DNA from: Terribacillus sp. FSL K6-0262
GTDB taxonomy: Bacteria; Bacillota; Bacilli; Bacillales; Amphibacillaceae
DNA length: 64,000 nt
Reading direction: 5' to 3'
Assembly (NCBI RefSeq): GCF_037977385.1
Contig: NZ_CP150277.1
Location: forward strand, 3,282,031-3,346,030
The first letter of the stretch is position 1. Each line of letters starts with the position of its first letter. Under the pieces are notes generated by a model. It was given only the letters and a program-made list of their open reading frames with translations. It was not told the DNA's origin and made no database searches. A program made the translations under genes and the position numbers. Positions 25,812 through 35,503 of the stretch are shown one piece after another.

Positions 25812-26142
25812 CATGCAATGAAATATCTATTATATGGTCGAACGGGATGCGGAGCGGATATAAAACGTCCTTTGTATCCAGAAGCAAATATCGTTCAGAT
25901 CGTTTCAGACCAGTCACGATTCCGCGGGCATTTTCTACTTGGCGCCCTTTTCTATACAGCATACATACCTTCGTTTTCCCCACCTCGATTTCCCGTACCT
26001 TCTGCTCCAGCTCTTCCAGCTGCTGCTCATCCATGATCGGCGGCTTTGCCGTCCCGATTTCCCGTCCCATTTGCTGCAGCATTTCCACATGCTCTGGAAG
26101 CATCAAAGATGTCCATTTGATTTTACCGCGATCATTCACCAT
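25795..26142 (-). CDS. YolD-like family protein, SOS-regulated
   Basis: A 115-residue protein of the YolD-like family (NDRGKIKWTSLMLPEHVEML at the N-terminus). Such proteins accompany UvrX-type Y-family DNA polymerases and are thought to act in the SOS response. Here no polymerase gene is adjacent. The ATG follows GGAGGAATGACAT. The promoter TTGAAA-17-TATGCT (26163-26191) carries a LexA box in its spacer. Confidence 0.85.
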   Translation of the reverse strand: MVNDRGKIKWTSLMLPEHVEMLQQMGREIGTAKPPIMDEQQLEELEQKVREIEVGKTKVCMLYRKGRQVENARGIVTGLKRSERYLLLDTKDVLYPLRIPFDHIIDISLHGKNRS

Positions 26143-26162
26143 ATGTCATTCCTCCTGCTATC

Positions 26163-26191
26163 AGCATAATCGAACACATGTTCTTTTTCAA
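26163..26191 (-). promoter_or_regulatory. LexA-controlled promoter of the yolD-like gene
   Basis: Minus strand TTGAAA, 17 bases, TATGCT. The spacer contains CGAACACATGTTCT (26171-26184), 13 of 14 positions of the Bacillus LexA (DinR) box CGAACRNRYGTTYC. Confidence 0.78.
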
Positions 26192-26220
26192 GTGACACGG
26201 AACATACGTTTGTATATAAT
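26192..26220 (+). promoter_or_regulatory. LexA-controlled promoter of the WYL-like gene
   Basis: GTGACA, 17 bases, TATAAT. The spacer contains GGAACATACGTTTG (26199-26212), 12 of 14 positions of the LexA box. It faces away from the yolD-like promoter 1 base away, giving a compact SOS divergon. Confidence 0.72.
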
Positions 26221-26256
26221 GTTTGTATGAACTCGGAACAGAAAGCGGGGATCCCA

Positions 26257-26481
26257 ATGGACAGAGCATCACTGATAAGATTCATGGAACGGCAGGTCAC
26301 GATGATCTATATGGCGAAAGATGGCTCCTTGACAAAACGCCAGGTCAAGATTGAAAAGATCAATGAAGCATCCGTTACAGGATATTGCTATTTACGGAAG
26401 CAGCTGCGCACCTTCCGGATGGATCGCATCCTTGCCATTCAGCCAATCAAACACCATGACAGGTGGCGCATGTCTTCTTGA
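26257..26481 (+). CDS. Small WYL-like domain protein, SOS-regulated
   Basis: A 74-residue protein that looks like an isolated WYL-type beta domain: RQVTMIYMAKDGSLTKRQV followed by GYCYLRKQLRTFRMDRIL. WYL modules sense ligands or nucleic acid in bacterial stress and phage-defence regulators. I chose ATG 26257 after GCGGGG, because an in-frame ATG at 26227 lies at the predicted transcription start. It has no DNA-binding domain of its own. Divergent from the YolD-like gene, with which it shares paired LexA boxes. Confidence 0.72.
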   Translation: MDRASLIRFMERQVTMIYMAKDGSLTKRQVKIEKINEASVTGYCYLRKQLRTFRMDRILAIQPIKHHDRWRMSS

Positions 26482-26552
26482 CCCCTGTCATGCACCACTG
26501 TCTCCTTTCTGAATAGATTACTAGGGAAACTCAGGGAAAAGGAGAACATGCG

Positions 26553-27290
26553 ATGACTATTTTATTCGATGGCAGCGATGCTCATCATGCCCCCTTGGCT
26601 TCTTGGCAGCAAGAAGCACTTGTTGCATTACATAAAAAATTATCCGACCAGCAATCCAGATTCCCTTGTATACCGGCGGCAGTCGGCCATCGGCTTGGCC
26701 AGTTCCGTTACGGTTTTGCGGGCGATCCCACTGCAGCAGATACAGCTGGGCAGCTGGCAGATTTATTGACAATATACGGACGGCAATCCAAGGAATTCGG
26801 TCATTATACTTCCCTGATCGTTTTTTTCGATACAGCCAAACAGCAGCGGCTTGACCTGGATGTACCTGCATATTTCCGTATATTCTGGGATTTGCTCAGC
26901 AGGACAGCGGCATTTGATCCATCCGGATGGCCGGATGATATTCCGGAAAATCCGGATGAAGCATTGTGGGAGTATTGCTTCGGCGGAGAGAAATATTTCA
27001 TGTATTGCGCAACGCCGGCGCATCAGCAAAAGAAAAGCCGGAAATTCCCTTGTATGATGCTTGCCATCACGCCTAGATGGGTGCTGGAGGAATTCAAATC
27101 GAAGCCAAGGGCTGCCGCAAGCATCAAACAGAAAATACGAGGACGGATTACAGCTTACGATGACAATGACATCCATCCGGATTTGAACGCATACGGCAAT
27201 CCGGATAATCATGAATGGAAGCAATACTTCCTACATGACGATAATACATCCCCTTCCAAATGCCCTTTTCATAGAAGCAAGCGAGACTGA
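26553..27290 (+). CDS. YqcI/YcgG family protein
   Basis: A 245-residue protein of the YqcI/YcgG family, whose function is unknown. Family marks are SRFPCIPAAVGHRLGQFRYG near residue 35 and RIFWDLLSRTAAFDP, PENPDEALWEYCFGGE and a C-terminal CPFHRSK. AAAGGAG precedes the ATG. It stands alone, 80 bases upstream of sbcD, and has no visible link to it. Confidence 0.82.
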   Translation: MTILFDGSDAHHAPLASWQQEALVALHKKLSDQQSRFPCIPAAVGHRLGQFRYGFAGDPTAADTAGQLADLLTIYGRQSKEFGHYTSLIVFFDTAKQQRLDLDVPAYFRIFWDLLSRTAAFDPSGWPDDIPENPDEALWEYCFGGEKYFMYCATPAHQQKKSRKFPCMMLAITPRWVLEEFKSKPRAAASIKQKIRGRITAYDDNDIHPDLNAYGNPDNHEWKQYFLHDDNTSPSKCPFHRSKRD

Positions 27291-27360
27291 TGGATTCTGC
27301 CGGTTCTTCCCATACCACCCATTTACAAATCATGCTAGAATAATAGCAGGAGGAATACGT

Positions 27361-28512
27361 ATGAAACTATTGCATACCGCTGATTGGCACCTGGGTAAGA
27401 TTGTCAACAGCGTACATATGACAGAAGATCAGGCTTTCATCTTGGAGCAGATAAAAGAGATAATCGATAGAGAACAGCCCGATGCGGTCATCGTTGCGGG
27501 CGATTTATATGATCGGGCCATCCCGCCGCGCGATGCAGTCGAATTGCTGAATGATACTTGGAACTGGCTGGTCGGTGAGAAGGAAATTCCGGTGTTGTCG
27601 ATCAGCGGCAATCATGATAGTCCGGATCGCCTTGATTTTGGCAGTCAGCTATTCAAAGCAAGCAAACTATTCATCGAAACGAGGCTGCGGCCCGGATTGA
27701 GTCCAGTCACTTTGGAGGATGGGCACGGACCAGTGCATTTTCATCTGATTCCCTATACGGAACCAGCGGATGTGCGGGCATTTTTCGAAGATGACAGCAT
27801 CACGACCCACCAGCGGGCAATGGAGCGCATCATTGCCTTTATTACCGATACGTACGATATGACAGAGCGGCATGTGTTTATCGGACATGCCTTCCTTGCC
27901 GGGGGCATGGAATCCGATTCGGAAGAGAGGCTGTCGATGATCGGGGGGAGCCCATATGTGGATGCTGCCCTGTTCGAACCTTTCACATACGCAGCCTTCG
28001 GTCACCTGCATCAAGCACAGCGCATCGGCAGTGATCATATCCGCTACAGCGGTTCACCGCTTAAATATTCCTTTTCGGAAGCGAACCACAAAAAATCGGT
28101 GACGATGGTGGAACTGGATGATACCGGATTCCGATCATTCGAGAAAATAGACCTTATCCCAAAACGGGACATGCGGGTGGTGGAAGGATATTTCGATGAG
28201 TTGATGGAAGGGACAGCCGGGAACAAAGATGACTATCTGCATATCAGGCTGCTGGATGATGGACAGCTGCTGGACCCGATGGGCAAACTTCGCAAACTCT
28301 ATCCGAACATCCTGCGCTTGGAGCGCAAAGCAAGGACCGGGACTAGCTCCATATCAGATATCAAACAAATCAAGGAAAAACAACGCATGTCACATATGCA
28401 GCTGTTTGCCGCCTTTTATGAAGAAATGAAGGGTGAAGCAATACCTGAACACCGCCAGAAGCATATGGAAGCAATCATCCAGCGCCTGGTCGAGCAAGAG
28501 AGGAGAAGCTGA
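27361..28512 (+). CDS. sbcD: Exonuclease subunit SbcD
   Basis: Mre11-type manganese nuclease subunit that, with SbcC, opens hairpins and trims DNA ends. The 383-residue protein has the phosphoesterase motifs DWHLGK, GDLYDRA, SGNHDSPDR, GHAFLAG and FGHLHQAQ. ATG 27361 follows AGGAGGAATACGT; a longer frame from 27211 includes part of the preceding gene and is rejected. The stop is one base before the sbcC start. Confidence 0.96.
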   Translation: MKLLHTADWHLGKIVNSVHMTEDQAFILEQIKEIIDREQPDAVIVAGDLYDRAIPPRDAVELLNDTWNWLVGEKEIPVLSISGNHDSPDRLDFGSQLFKASKLFIETRLRPGLSPVTLEDGHGPVHFHLIPYTEPADVRAFFEDDSITTHQRAMERIIAFITDTYDMTERHVFIGHAFLAGGMESDSEERLSMIGGSPYVDAALFEPFTYAAFGHLHQAQRIGSDHIRYSGSPLKYSFSEANHKKSVTMVELDDTGFRSFEKIDLIPKRDMRVVEGYFDELMEGTAGNKDDYLHIRLLDDGQLLDPMGKLRKLYPNILRLERKARTGTSSISDIKQIKEKQRMSHMQLFAAFYEEMKGEAIPEHRQKHMEAIIQRLVEQERRS

Positions 28513-28513
28513 T

Positions 28514-31500
28514 ATGCGTGCCATCACTTTACAAATGACCGCTTTCGGTCCTTACCATAAACCTCAGACCATCGATTTCCGCGAACTTGGAGCAGAATCC
28601 ATCTTCTTGATCACGGGTCCGACCGGGGCCGGGAAGACAACGATCTTTGATGCTATCTGCTACAGTCTATACGGACGGGCCAGCGGAAGTGATCGAGATC
28701 AGGATTCCCTCCGCAGTCATTTTGCTGCACCAGGGGAAACGACGGAAGTACGCTACCGTTTTGCCCTTCGGGGTACAGAATACGAGGTCATCCGCTATCC
28801 GAAGCAGCAAAAGAAAAAAGAGCGCGGCGAAGGCTTTACGGATGATCCTGCAAGAGCGGAATTCTATGAATGGAAAGACGGGGAAAAGATACTGATTTCC
28901 TCCAGGATCAAGGAAGTGAACGAGGCCATCGAGGAGAGGATCGGTCTCGATTATGAGCAATTCCGCAAGATGATCATGATTCCCCAGGGGGAATTCCGTA
29001 AGCTCATCTCGGAAAACAGCAAGGAAAGGGAAGAAATCCTCCAGAGGATCTTCCGCACATATTTCTATGAACGAATGACCGAAGCGCTGAAGGACGAAGC
29101 GAAGCAATTAAAGGAAAACCTGCAGCAGACGGAATGGAAGGAACAGCAGCAAATCGGCAAAATCGAATGGCGTACACAAGCACCAGCGGAAGCTGACAGC
29201 GTGCCTGAGACGATGAAGAAACTGCAGCTTGAACTGGAGGCTGTTGCTGCTGTCATCACGGAAGGTGAGCAAGAGCTTGTAAAGCATAAAAAAATCTGGC
29301 TCGAACGCCAGCAGCAATATTATGAAGCCAAACAGCTGCTGGACACATTCGAGCAGCTTGAACGAGCGCTGCTGCAAAAAGAACAGCTTGAACAGCGGTT
29401 GCCTGCTATCGAACGGAAAAAGCAGCAGCTTATGAATATGGAGCGGGCCAGCCGCCTGGTCCCGTATGAACAGCAGCTTACTGCCAGGAAACAGGAATGG
29501 CAGCGCCAAACAAAGGAACAGCAGGAGAAGCAGGAAAGAAAAGAGTCGATAGAGCAGCAGTTCATTGCGATTGAATCTTCTTATAGACAAGCAAAGGAAC
29601 AGGAGCCGCAGCGCCTCAAACGGCAGGAACAGCTTCAGTTGGAGAAGCAGCAGCTCGCGCAGTGGAAGGAATATGAGAAACGAAAACTGGAATTGGATCG
29701 TATCCAAAAGACATTGGAAGACAAACGGCAGCGATTGCTCAAGTTAAAAGAAACACATGCCGAGAAAAAGAATCGGCAAAGTGAACTCGAACAAGAGATA
29801 AGCGGGGAAGCCGTTCTGATTCAGGCGTTCTTTGAGGAACAAGGGGTGCTGGAGAAACTCGAACGCCAGCTGGAGGAAGCCGCACGGTTGAAAGATTCTT
29901 TCCGTCAGCTGCTGGAAATGCGCACCGTCTATCAGCAGACCAAGCAGCGCTTGCAGGAAAAAGAAAATGATGTACACAAGCTTCGGCAGGAAATCTCGGA
30001 GCTGGAGGAAGCCCAAACTGCCCATCACGCTGCCCATCTTGCCGGACAGCTGACAGCCGGGGAGCCTTGCCCTGTTTGCGGCTCCACCAATCACCCCTCC
30101 CCGGCCCAGACCAGTGCCCATGTGCAATCATTCGAGCTGCTGAAACAGAAGCGAATGAAGCTCGATGATACCCAGCGTGCATATGATGAAGTACAGAGAA
30201 AATATGTGGAAGCCAAATCGAATGGGCAGGCAATCCGTCAGGTGACCGATGAGCTTTATCGGAACATCACCGGGGAAGCGTCATTCGATCAAACAAAACT
30301 GAAAGAGCTGGAAGCAAGCATCCGGGCCGAAAGAGATAAAACGGCTGCCTCCTTACAGACCAAGCAAGCAGAGAGAAAGCAAATCGAGCAGAAAAAGCAG
30401 ACACTAGACCGGCTTAAACAAACGCTTGTACAAGAGGAGGAGGCAGCGGAAGATCTCCAATCCGAGCTGCGGACACTGGAAGAAACATACCATCGTACTG
30501 AAGCTGAAGTGAGTTACCAACGGAAGCAGCTTCCCGCTGAGCTTCCGGATCATGACAAATGGGAACGGAAAATCAAGCAGGAGGAAGCTGCAATCGAAGC
30601 TGCGTTCAGGGAATGGGAAGGATTGCAGCACCAGTATGAGGAGATTTCCAGAAGCAAAGAACAAATAGCGGCAGCCTTTGAATCAACCGCTAAATTCACA
30701 GCTGACCTGGAACAGACGTACCGTCAGGAGGAGCAAGCTTTTCTTGTTAAGCTTGAAGAAGCCGGTTTTGCCGATACGGAAGCATATCGGATGGCCAGAG
30801 GTTCGGAGGATGAATTAAGGGCAATCAAGGAAGAGGTTGAGCAGCATGCCCAGCAGCGCCGCAGTGTCGCCGAACAGATAGAAACCTTGCGTAAGCAGAC
30901 GGATCAGCGTCAAAAGCCGGATCTTGCTGTATTTGAGCAGGCTGTGACGGATGCAGAACAAATATTCGAAGCGAAGAACAGCCGCCTGAATGAGGCAAAG
31001 AGCTACGCTTCCCATCATGAAGCCATCATGGCATCTTTGAAACAGCTTCAGGAAGAAGCAGCCGATCAAAAAGCTCAGTATTATGATATCGGCGAACTGG
31101 CTAATCTGGCCAAAGGCGACAACAGCCTCAGGCTTTCCTTTGAACGCTACGTGCTGACCAGCTTCCTGGATGAAATCATCCTGCAGGCGAATATTCGATT
31201 GGAGGAAATGACGGATCATCGCTATCAGCTGAAGCGAAGCGGACAAATCGCCAAACGCGGCGCCCAGAGCGGGTTGGATCTTGAAGTGATCGATCATCAC
31301 ACCGGTCAGGAACGGCCAGTCAAGACATTATCCGGCGGTGAAGGCTTCAAGGCGGCACTCTCTCTCGCACTCGGAATGTCCGATGTTGTCCAGGCGCATG
31401 CCGGCGGGGTGGAGTTGGAGACATTATTCATTGACGAGGGCTTCGGGACACTTGATGAGGTGTCACTGGAGCAAGCAATCGACAGCTTGAAAGGGCTGCA

Positions 31501-31621
31501 GGCCAGCAATCGCGTACTCGGCATCATTTCCCACGTACCGCAGCTGAAGGAAGAGATCCATACCAAATTGCAGATTGAAACCACCCCGACGGGATCATCT
31601 GCAAAATTCATTTTCCAGTAA
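28514..31621 (+). CDS. sbcC: Exonuclease subunit SbcC
   Basis: Rad50/SMC-like ATPase partner of SbcD. The 1035-residue protein has Walker A GPTGAGKTT at 35-43, two long Glu/Gln/Lys-rich coiled coils, the zinc-hook GEPCPVCGSTNHP (CPVC at 519-522) in the middle, the signature LSGGEGFKAAL near 938 and Walker B LFIDEGFGTLD near 971. It forms a dimer that tethers DNA ends through the hook. Translation is coupled to sbcD. Confidence 0.97.
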   Translation: MRAITLQMTAFGPYHKPQTIDFRELGAESIFLITGPTGAGKTTIFDAICYSLYGRASGSDRDQDSLRSHFAAPGETTEVRYRFALRGTEYEVIRYPKQQKKKERGEGFTDDPARAEFYEWKDGEKILISSRIKEVNEAIEERIGLDYEQFRKMIMIPQGEFRKLISENSKEREEILQRIFRTYFYERMTEALKDEAKQLKENLQQTEWKEQQQIGKIEWRTQAPAEADSVPETMKKLQLELEAVAAVITEGEQELVKHKKIWLERQQQYYEAKQLLDTFEQLERALLQKEQLEQRLPAIERKKQQLMNMERASRLVPYEQQLTARKQEWQRQTKEQQEKQERKESIEQQFIAIESSYRQAKEQEPQRLKRQEQLQLEKQQLAQWKEYEKRKLELDRIQKTLEDKRQRLLKLKETHAEKKNRQSELEQEISGEAVLIQAFFEEQGVLEKLERQLEEAARLKDSFRQLLEMRTVYQQTKQRLQEKENDVHKLRQEISELEEAQTAHHAAHLAGQLTAGEPCPVCGSTNHPSPAQTSAHVQSFELLKQKRMKLDDTQRAYDEVQRKYVEAKSNGQAIRQVTDELYRNITGEASFDQTKLKELEASIRAERDKTAASLQTKQAERKQIEQKKQTLDRLKQTLVQEEEAAEDLQSELRTLEETYHRTEAEVSYQRKQLPAELPDHDKWERKIKQEEAAIEAAFREWEGLQHQYEEISRSKEQIAAAFESTAKFTADLEQTYRQEEQAFLVKLEEAGFADTEAYRMARGSEDELRAIKEEVEQHAQQRRSVAEQIETLRKQTDQRQKPDLAVFEQAVTDAEQIFEAKNSRLNEAKSYASHHEAIMASLKQLQEEAADQKAQYYDIGELANLAKGDNSLRLSFERYVLTSFLDEIILQANIRLEEMTDHRYQLKRSGQIAKRGAQSGLDLEVIDHHTGQERPVKTLSGGEGFKAALSLALGMSDVVQAHAGGVELETLFIDEGFGTLDEVSLEQAIDSLKGLQASNRVLGIISHVPQLKEEIHTKLQIETTPTGSSAKFIFQ

Positions 31622-31633
31622 GGAGGAAACGAT

Positions 31634-31882
31634 TTGGGAACACCACTCAATTTTGACACTGTCCTGCGCACAGAAGGCAAAGAAAAACGAATTGATAGCA
31701 AAGAAAATATTTTTCAGCTGGAGCTTCAGGGGTATCACTTATTTCCCCTGCATCAGGCCATCGATATCAAGCGAGCGAAAGATACGGATGAAATAGGAAG
31801 AGCGATCATTGTCGAATTGACGTTGAAAGAGGAAAGGACTATTTGTACGTATCAGCTTGTTTCGTTATCAAGCGTCAATTAA
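31634..31882 (+). CDS. DUF2584 family protein
   Basis: An 82-residue protein resembling the DUF2584 family of Bacillaceae: GTPLNFDTVLRTEGKEKRI at the N-terminus, LFPLHQAIDIKRAKD in the middle and a CTYQLVSLSSVN end. Function unknown. TTG 31634 follows AGGAGGAAACGA. It lies 12 bases after sbcC and is probably in the same transcript. The next 168 bases hold no gene that I can support. Confidence 0.75.
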   Translation: MGTPLNFDTVLRTEGKEKRIDSKENIFQLELQGYHLFPLHQAIDIKRAKDTDEIGRAIIVELTLKEERTICTYQLVSLSSVN

Positions 31883-32050
31883 CGACAAAATCATTGGCCA
31901 AAAAAGAGATTGAAGGAGAATCCTGCGCTTGCCCGGGAAATAGCAGGCCTATCGGGGGAAATATATTGCCTCCGTGGGGAATAGAATGGAACAGAATGCT
32001 TCTTGCTTGCGTACACTGATAGAAATATTGACGTGAGAAGAGGTATGAGA

Positions 32051-32572
32051 ATGGCAAGAAATCTATTCGGTCCCAATGCCTTTGGGCGACGCAGCCAGCC
32101 GCCTGTCAGGAGGAATCCGTTCCTTCCCGACCAAGGAGGTTTCCAGCAGGCTCCGCCTTCAAACGGCGGACTGCCTGACATCCTGCAAAGGATCCTGAAC
32201 CGTGGGAATAGAGGGCAGGCTCCGGGCAGGCAAGCCCTTCCGACAGCAACCAGCAGCCCTTCCGGCGGAATATCGTTACTTGACATGCTGAATCATACGC
32301 AAAATGCACTGAAGGCGGCGGAGTCCTTCATGCCGATGGTACAGGAATATGGACCGATGGTGAAGAACCTGCCTTCCATGCTGAAAATGATGAAAGCCTT
32401 GAAGGACATCGATTTTGATGAAGAGGAAGCGGCACCCGAGGCGGAAGAAAAAGATAAAAGCAAGCAAGAAAACCAAAGACGATCTTCTGCCCAAAAGGAA
32501 GCGGGGAAACCTGCTAAGCAGGAGACGAGGCGAAGCAAGTCCGGAGAGTCCCTTCCCAAATTGTATATTTAA
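32051..32572 (+). CDS. VrrA/YqfQ family protein
   Basis: A 173-residue basic, low-complexity protein with a short conserved core MLNHTQNALKAAESFMPMV then YGPMVKNLPSMLKMMKAL near residues 82-116, the mark of the YqfQ family. The N-terminus is Arg/Pro/Gln-rich and the C-terminus is a charged Lys/Glu tail. Spore-associated expression is known for YqfQ, but no spore promoter was found here. ATG 32051 lies 7 bases after AGAAGAGG; ATG 32045 is too close. Confidence 0.78.
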   Translation: MARNLFGPNAFGRRSQPPVRRNPFLPDQGGFQQAPPSNGGLPDILQRILNRGNRGQAPGRQALPTATSSPSGGISLLDMLNHTQNALKAAESFMPMVQEYGPMVKNLPSMLKMMKALKDIDFDEEEAAPEAEEKDKSKQENQRRSSAQKEAGKPAKQETRRSKSGESLPKLYI

Positions 32573-32639
32573 GCGTGCCACTTGATTTTTTTCCGCAAAA
32601 GAGGAAAATATATAGCATACATTGAAGGAGGGATTTATT

Positions 32640-33593
32640 GTGGCATTACAACACGCTACTTTTGCAGGAGGCTGTTTCTGGTGCATGGTCGAACCGTTTA
32701 CGGAACGCCCTGGTATCGAATCCGTAGTCTCCGGTTATACAGGCGGCGACAAACCGAATCCCACATATGAGGAAGTGTGCTCGAACACGACCGGCCATGT
32801 CGAGGCTGTCCAAATAACTTTCGATCCGGATATTTTCCCTTATGAAAAGCTGGTGGAGACGTTCTGGCAGCAAATCGATCCGACCGATGCAGGCGGTCAG
32901 TTCCACGACCGTGGTGAATCTTATAAAACAGCGATTTTTTATCATGATGAACAGCAGCGTCAAGTGGCAGAAGCATCCAAAGCGAAGCTGCAGGAGAGCG
33001 GGCGATTCGAAAAAGATATCGTCACCCCGATCCTGCCGGCCAAGCCGTTTTACCCTGCAGAAGAAAAGCATCAGGACTATTACAAGAAGAACAGCTATCA
33101 TTATAAGATGTACAAGCGCGGTTCCGGCCGGGAGGACTTCATCAAGCAGCATTGGGGTACCAAGAAGGACAAAGCAAAGCTGAAAGAAATCCTGACGCCG
33201 ATTCAATATCATGTCACGCAGGAGAATGGAACGGAACGTCCTTTCGATAACGAGTATTGGAATAACACAAAGGACGGAATCTATGTGGATGTCGTATCGG
33301 GTAAAGCTTTGTTTTCTTCCAAAGATCAATACGATGCCGGATGCGGATGGCCAAGCTTCACCAAACCGATCGATTCATATGAAGTGAAGGAAAATATGGA
33401 CCTTTCACATGGTATGATCCGTACGGAAGTCCGGGCGAAGGAAAGTGATTCCCATCTTGGACATGTGTTTGAGGACGGTCCCAGGGAGACCGGCGGGCTG
33501 CGATACTGCATGAACTCTGCAGCTATGAAATTCATTCCTGTCAGCGAAATGGAAAAAGAAGGATACGGAGAGTATTTATATCTCTTTAAGTAA
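32640..33593 (+). CDS. msrAB: Bifunctional methionine sulfoxide reductase MsrAB
   Basis: Repairs both S- and R-methionine sulfoxide in proteins. The MsrA domain (residues 1-170) has the catalytic GCFWC (Cys12, Cys15); the MsrB domain (about 180-317) has GCGWPSF and the catalytic Cys290 in RYCMNSAAM. The usual zinc CxxC pairs of some MsrB proteins are not seen. GTG 32640 lies after AAGGAGG; a TTG six codons upstream overlaps the ribosome site. Fused genes of this type are common in Gram-positive bacteria. Confidence 0.95.
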   Translation: MALQHATFAGGCFWCMVEPFTERPGIESVVSGYTGGDKPNPTYEEVCSNTTGHVEAVQITFDPDIFPYEKLVETFWQQIDPTDAGGQFHDRGESYKTAIFYHDEQQRQVAEASKAKLQESGRFEKDIVTPILPAKPFYPAEEKHQDYYKKNSYHYKMYKRGSGREDFIKQHWGTKKDKAKLKEILTPIQYHVTQENGTERPFDNEYWNNTKDGIYVDVVSGKALFSSKDQYDAGCGWPSFTKPIDSYEVKENMDLSHGMIRTEVRAKESDSHLGHVFEDGPRETGGLRYCMNSAAMKFIPVSEMEKEGYGEYLYLFK

Positions 33594-33610
33594 ATAAATA
33601 CAGCAACAGC

Positions 33611-33652
33611 TATGCTCTTGTTCGCTACATGAAGGAACAAGAGCATTATTTT
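33611..33652 (+). terminator. Probable terminator of msrAB
   Basis: TGCTCTTGTTC (33613-33623) pairs with GAACAAGAGCA (33635-33645); the following TTATTTT is an imperfect T-run. Confidence 0.55.
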
Positions 33653-33669
33653 GGACAAGGAGTATGAGA

Positions 33670-34428
33670 ATGGATTCTACATTATTGATTGAATATGGCT
33701 GGATTCTTCTGGTCCTGATTGGACTGGAAGGACTGCTTGCGGCCGATAATGCGCTTGTAATGGCGCTCATTGTAAAACATTTGCCTGTTAAACAGCAGCG
33801 AAAAGCTCTATTATACGGTCTGGGCGGAGCGTTCATCTTCCGATTTGCCTCCCTGTTCTTTGTCAGCTTCTTGGTGAATATCTGGCAGATCCAGGCTTTA
33901 GGTGCGCTTTATTTACTGTATATTTGTATCTCGAACCTTATCAAACTGAAGAAAAACGGCGGAGAGGAAGAGGCCGAGAGTCCATTCAGCAAGAAAAACT
34001 CCGGCTTCTGGATGACTGTACTGAAAGTGGAACTGGCGGATATTGCTTTTGCAGTGGACTCGATCCTGACAGCCGTGGCACTGGCAGCATCCTTATCGCC
34101 TACGCCGCTGCCGCATATCGGAGGAATGGACGGCGGACAATTTTTGGTCGTGTTGGCAGGGGGGATGATTGGTTTGATCCTCATCCGGATTGCAGCTTCT
34201 TATATTGTAAAGATCCTGGACAAGCGTCCAGGGCTAGAAGCAGCAGCCTATTTAATCATTGGCTGGGTCGCTATCAAATTGGCCATCCACACATTGGCGC
34301 ATCCGGCTTTGGAAATCATACCAGAGCATTTCCCTGACTCTGCAGGATGGAATGCGACATTCTGGATTGTGATGGCTGTCATCGCCATCGGTGGCTGGTT
34401 CTATAAACCGAAAAGCGAAAGGTCCTGA
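33670..34428 (+). CDS. TerC family membrane protein (YceF/YkoY-like)
   Basis: A 252-residue TerC-family protein with about seven helices. Conserved acidic membrane residues appear in LEGLLAADNALVMAL near residue 22 and in VELADIAFAVDSILTAVAL near residue 121. The family acts with manganese export and with metalation of secreted proteins in Bacillus. ATG 33670 is 7 bases after AAGGAG; ATG 33664 is only one base away. The AbrB-type gene starts 4 bases after its stop. Confidence 0.88.
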   Translation: MDSTLLIEYGWILLVLIGLEGLLAADNALVMALIVKHLPVKQQRKALLYGLGGAFIFRFASLFFVSFLVNIWQIQALGALYLLYICISNLIKLKKNGGEEEAESPFSKKNSGFWMTVLKVELADIAFAVDSILTAVALAASLSPTPLPHIGGMDGGQFLVVLAGGMIGLILIRIAASYIVKILDKRPGLEAAAYLIIGWVAIKLAIHTLAHPALEIIPEHFPDSAGWNATFWIVMAVIAIGGWFYKPKSERS

Positions 34429-34432
34429 TTCC

Positions 34433-35503
34433 ATGCGGGGAAACGGTCCATTACGTTCCATCTTGAAGTCTTATCTGATTGCCGTCATTGGCGGCGGTCT
34501 TTTCACTTTGCTGCACTTGCCGCTGCCCTGGATACTCGGCCCGGTAGCCGGTCTTTTGCTTTCCAAAATCATTTGGAATAACCAAACGGCTGCTTCCCAG
34601 CCGCTCCGCAAAATAAGCTATTGGCTGCTTGGTATCCAGATCGGCAATACGTTTACAGTACATACATTCCACAATGTACAGCCTTATTTATTGATCTATA
34701 CGCTTTTGACATTACTGTTGATTGTCATTTGCATGATCAATGCCTACGTGGTCAGTAAATGGGTGAATGTCGATATGAAAACGAGCATGCTCGGGAGCAT
34801 ACCAGGCGGTTTGTCTGCTGTGTCGGCACTCAGTGAGTCCATGAAGGCAAATACGGGACTCGTGACGATATTTCAGACGATACGTCTTGTCAGCATCCTT
34901 TTCATCATCCCGTTCGCTGCCACGCACATGTTCATGGACGGCGGGGCCCAAGGAGCAGTTCAACTGCCGCAGACGGAGCAAGGAGCCTGGTGGACGATTG
35001 GATTATATGTCCTCATGTACATCATCGCCCGTATGACAAACCGATTCATCCCATCATCTTTAGTCATCGTCCCGATGCTGCTTACAGCGATACTGCAAGT
35101 CAGCGGAATGCATCTATATCAGTTCCCGCACTTATTTTTCGTGGCTGCCCAGTTGACAATCGGTGTCTATTTGGGTCATTCTATTTCTATAAGGGATTTA
35201 AAGAAAGCAGGCAGGCTTTGTCTCTATTATACGGGTCTGTCCTTGCTGCTTATTTTGCTTTGCTTCGGGCTTGGCTATTTATTCAGCTTGTTCACTTCAC
35301 TGAACATGGCCACTTCTGTACTCAGTATGGCCCCGGGCGGGCTCGTGGAAATGGCATTGACGGCCCAGACGACAGGCGGGGATCCGTCCATCGTCAGCTC
35401 CTTGCAGACAATCAGGCTGCTGCTTGTCGTCCTTGTGCTGCCGCTTCTGCTGCAATGGACATTACCGAAGCTTGAGAAACACCAACGGAAGGAAGAAACA
35501 TGA
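34433..35503 (+). CDS. AbrB-type membrane protein (PF05145 family)
   Basis: A 356-residue membrane protein with about ten helices in two repeats. Each half holds a conserved GxxPGGLxxx loop (LGSIPGGLSAVSAL near residue 122, LSMAPGGLVEMALTAQ near 297). The family is often misannotated as AbrB regulator or ammonia monooxygenase; it is a membrane protein of unknown transport role. It has only a weak ribosome site (AAAGG) and probably depends on coupling to the TerC gene. Its stop overlaps the next start (ATGA). Confidence 0.85.
   Translation: MRGNGPLRSILKSYLIAVIGGGLFTLLHLPLPWILGPVAGLLLSKIIWNNQTAASQPLRKISYWLLGIQIGNTFTVHTFHNVQPYLLIYTLLTLLLIVICMINAYVVSKWVNVDMKTSMLGSIPGGLSAVSALSESMKANTGLVTIFQTIRLVSILFIIPFAATHMFMDGGAQGAVQLPQTEQGAWWTIGLYVLMYIIARMTNRFIPSSLVIVPMLLTAILQVSGMHLYQFPHLFFVAAQLTIGVYLGHSISIRDLKKAGRLCLYYTGLSLLLILLCFGLGYLFSLFTSLNMATSVLSMAPGGLVEMALTAQTTGGDPSIVSSLQTIRLLLVVLVLPLLLQWTLPKLEKHQRKEET

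Noticed and set aside
27211..27360. Upstream extension of sbcD
   Set aside because: The extra codons overlap the end of the YqcI/YcgG-family gene and the true ATG at 27361 has AGGAGG.
29108..30233. Leucine- and serine-rich frames antisense to sbcC
   Set aside because: Complement of the coiled-coil codons of sbcC; not independent genes.
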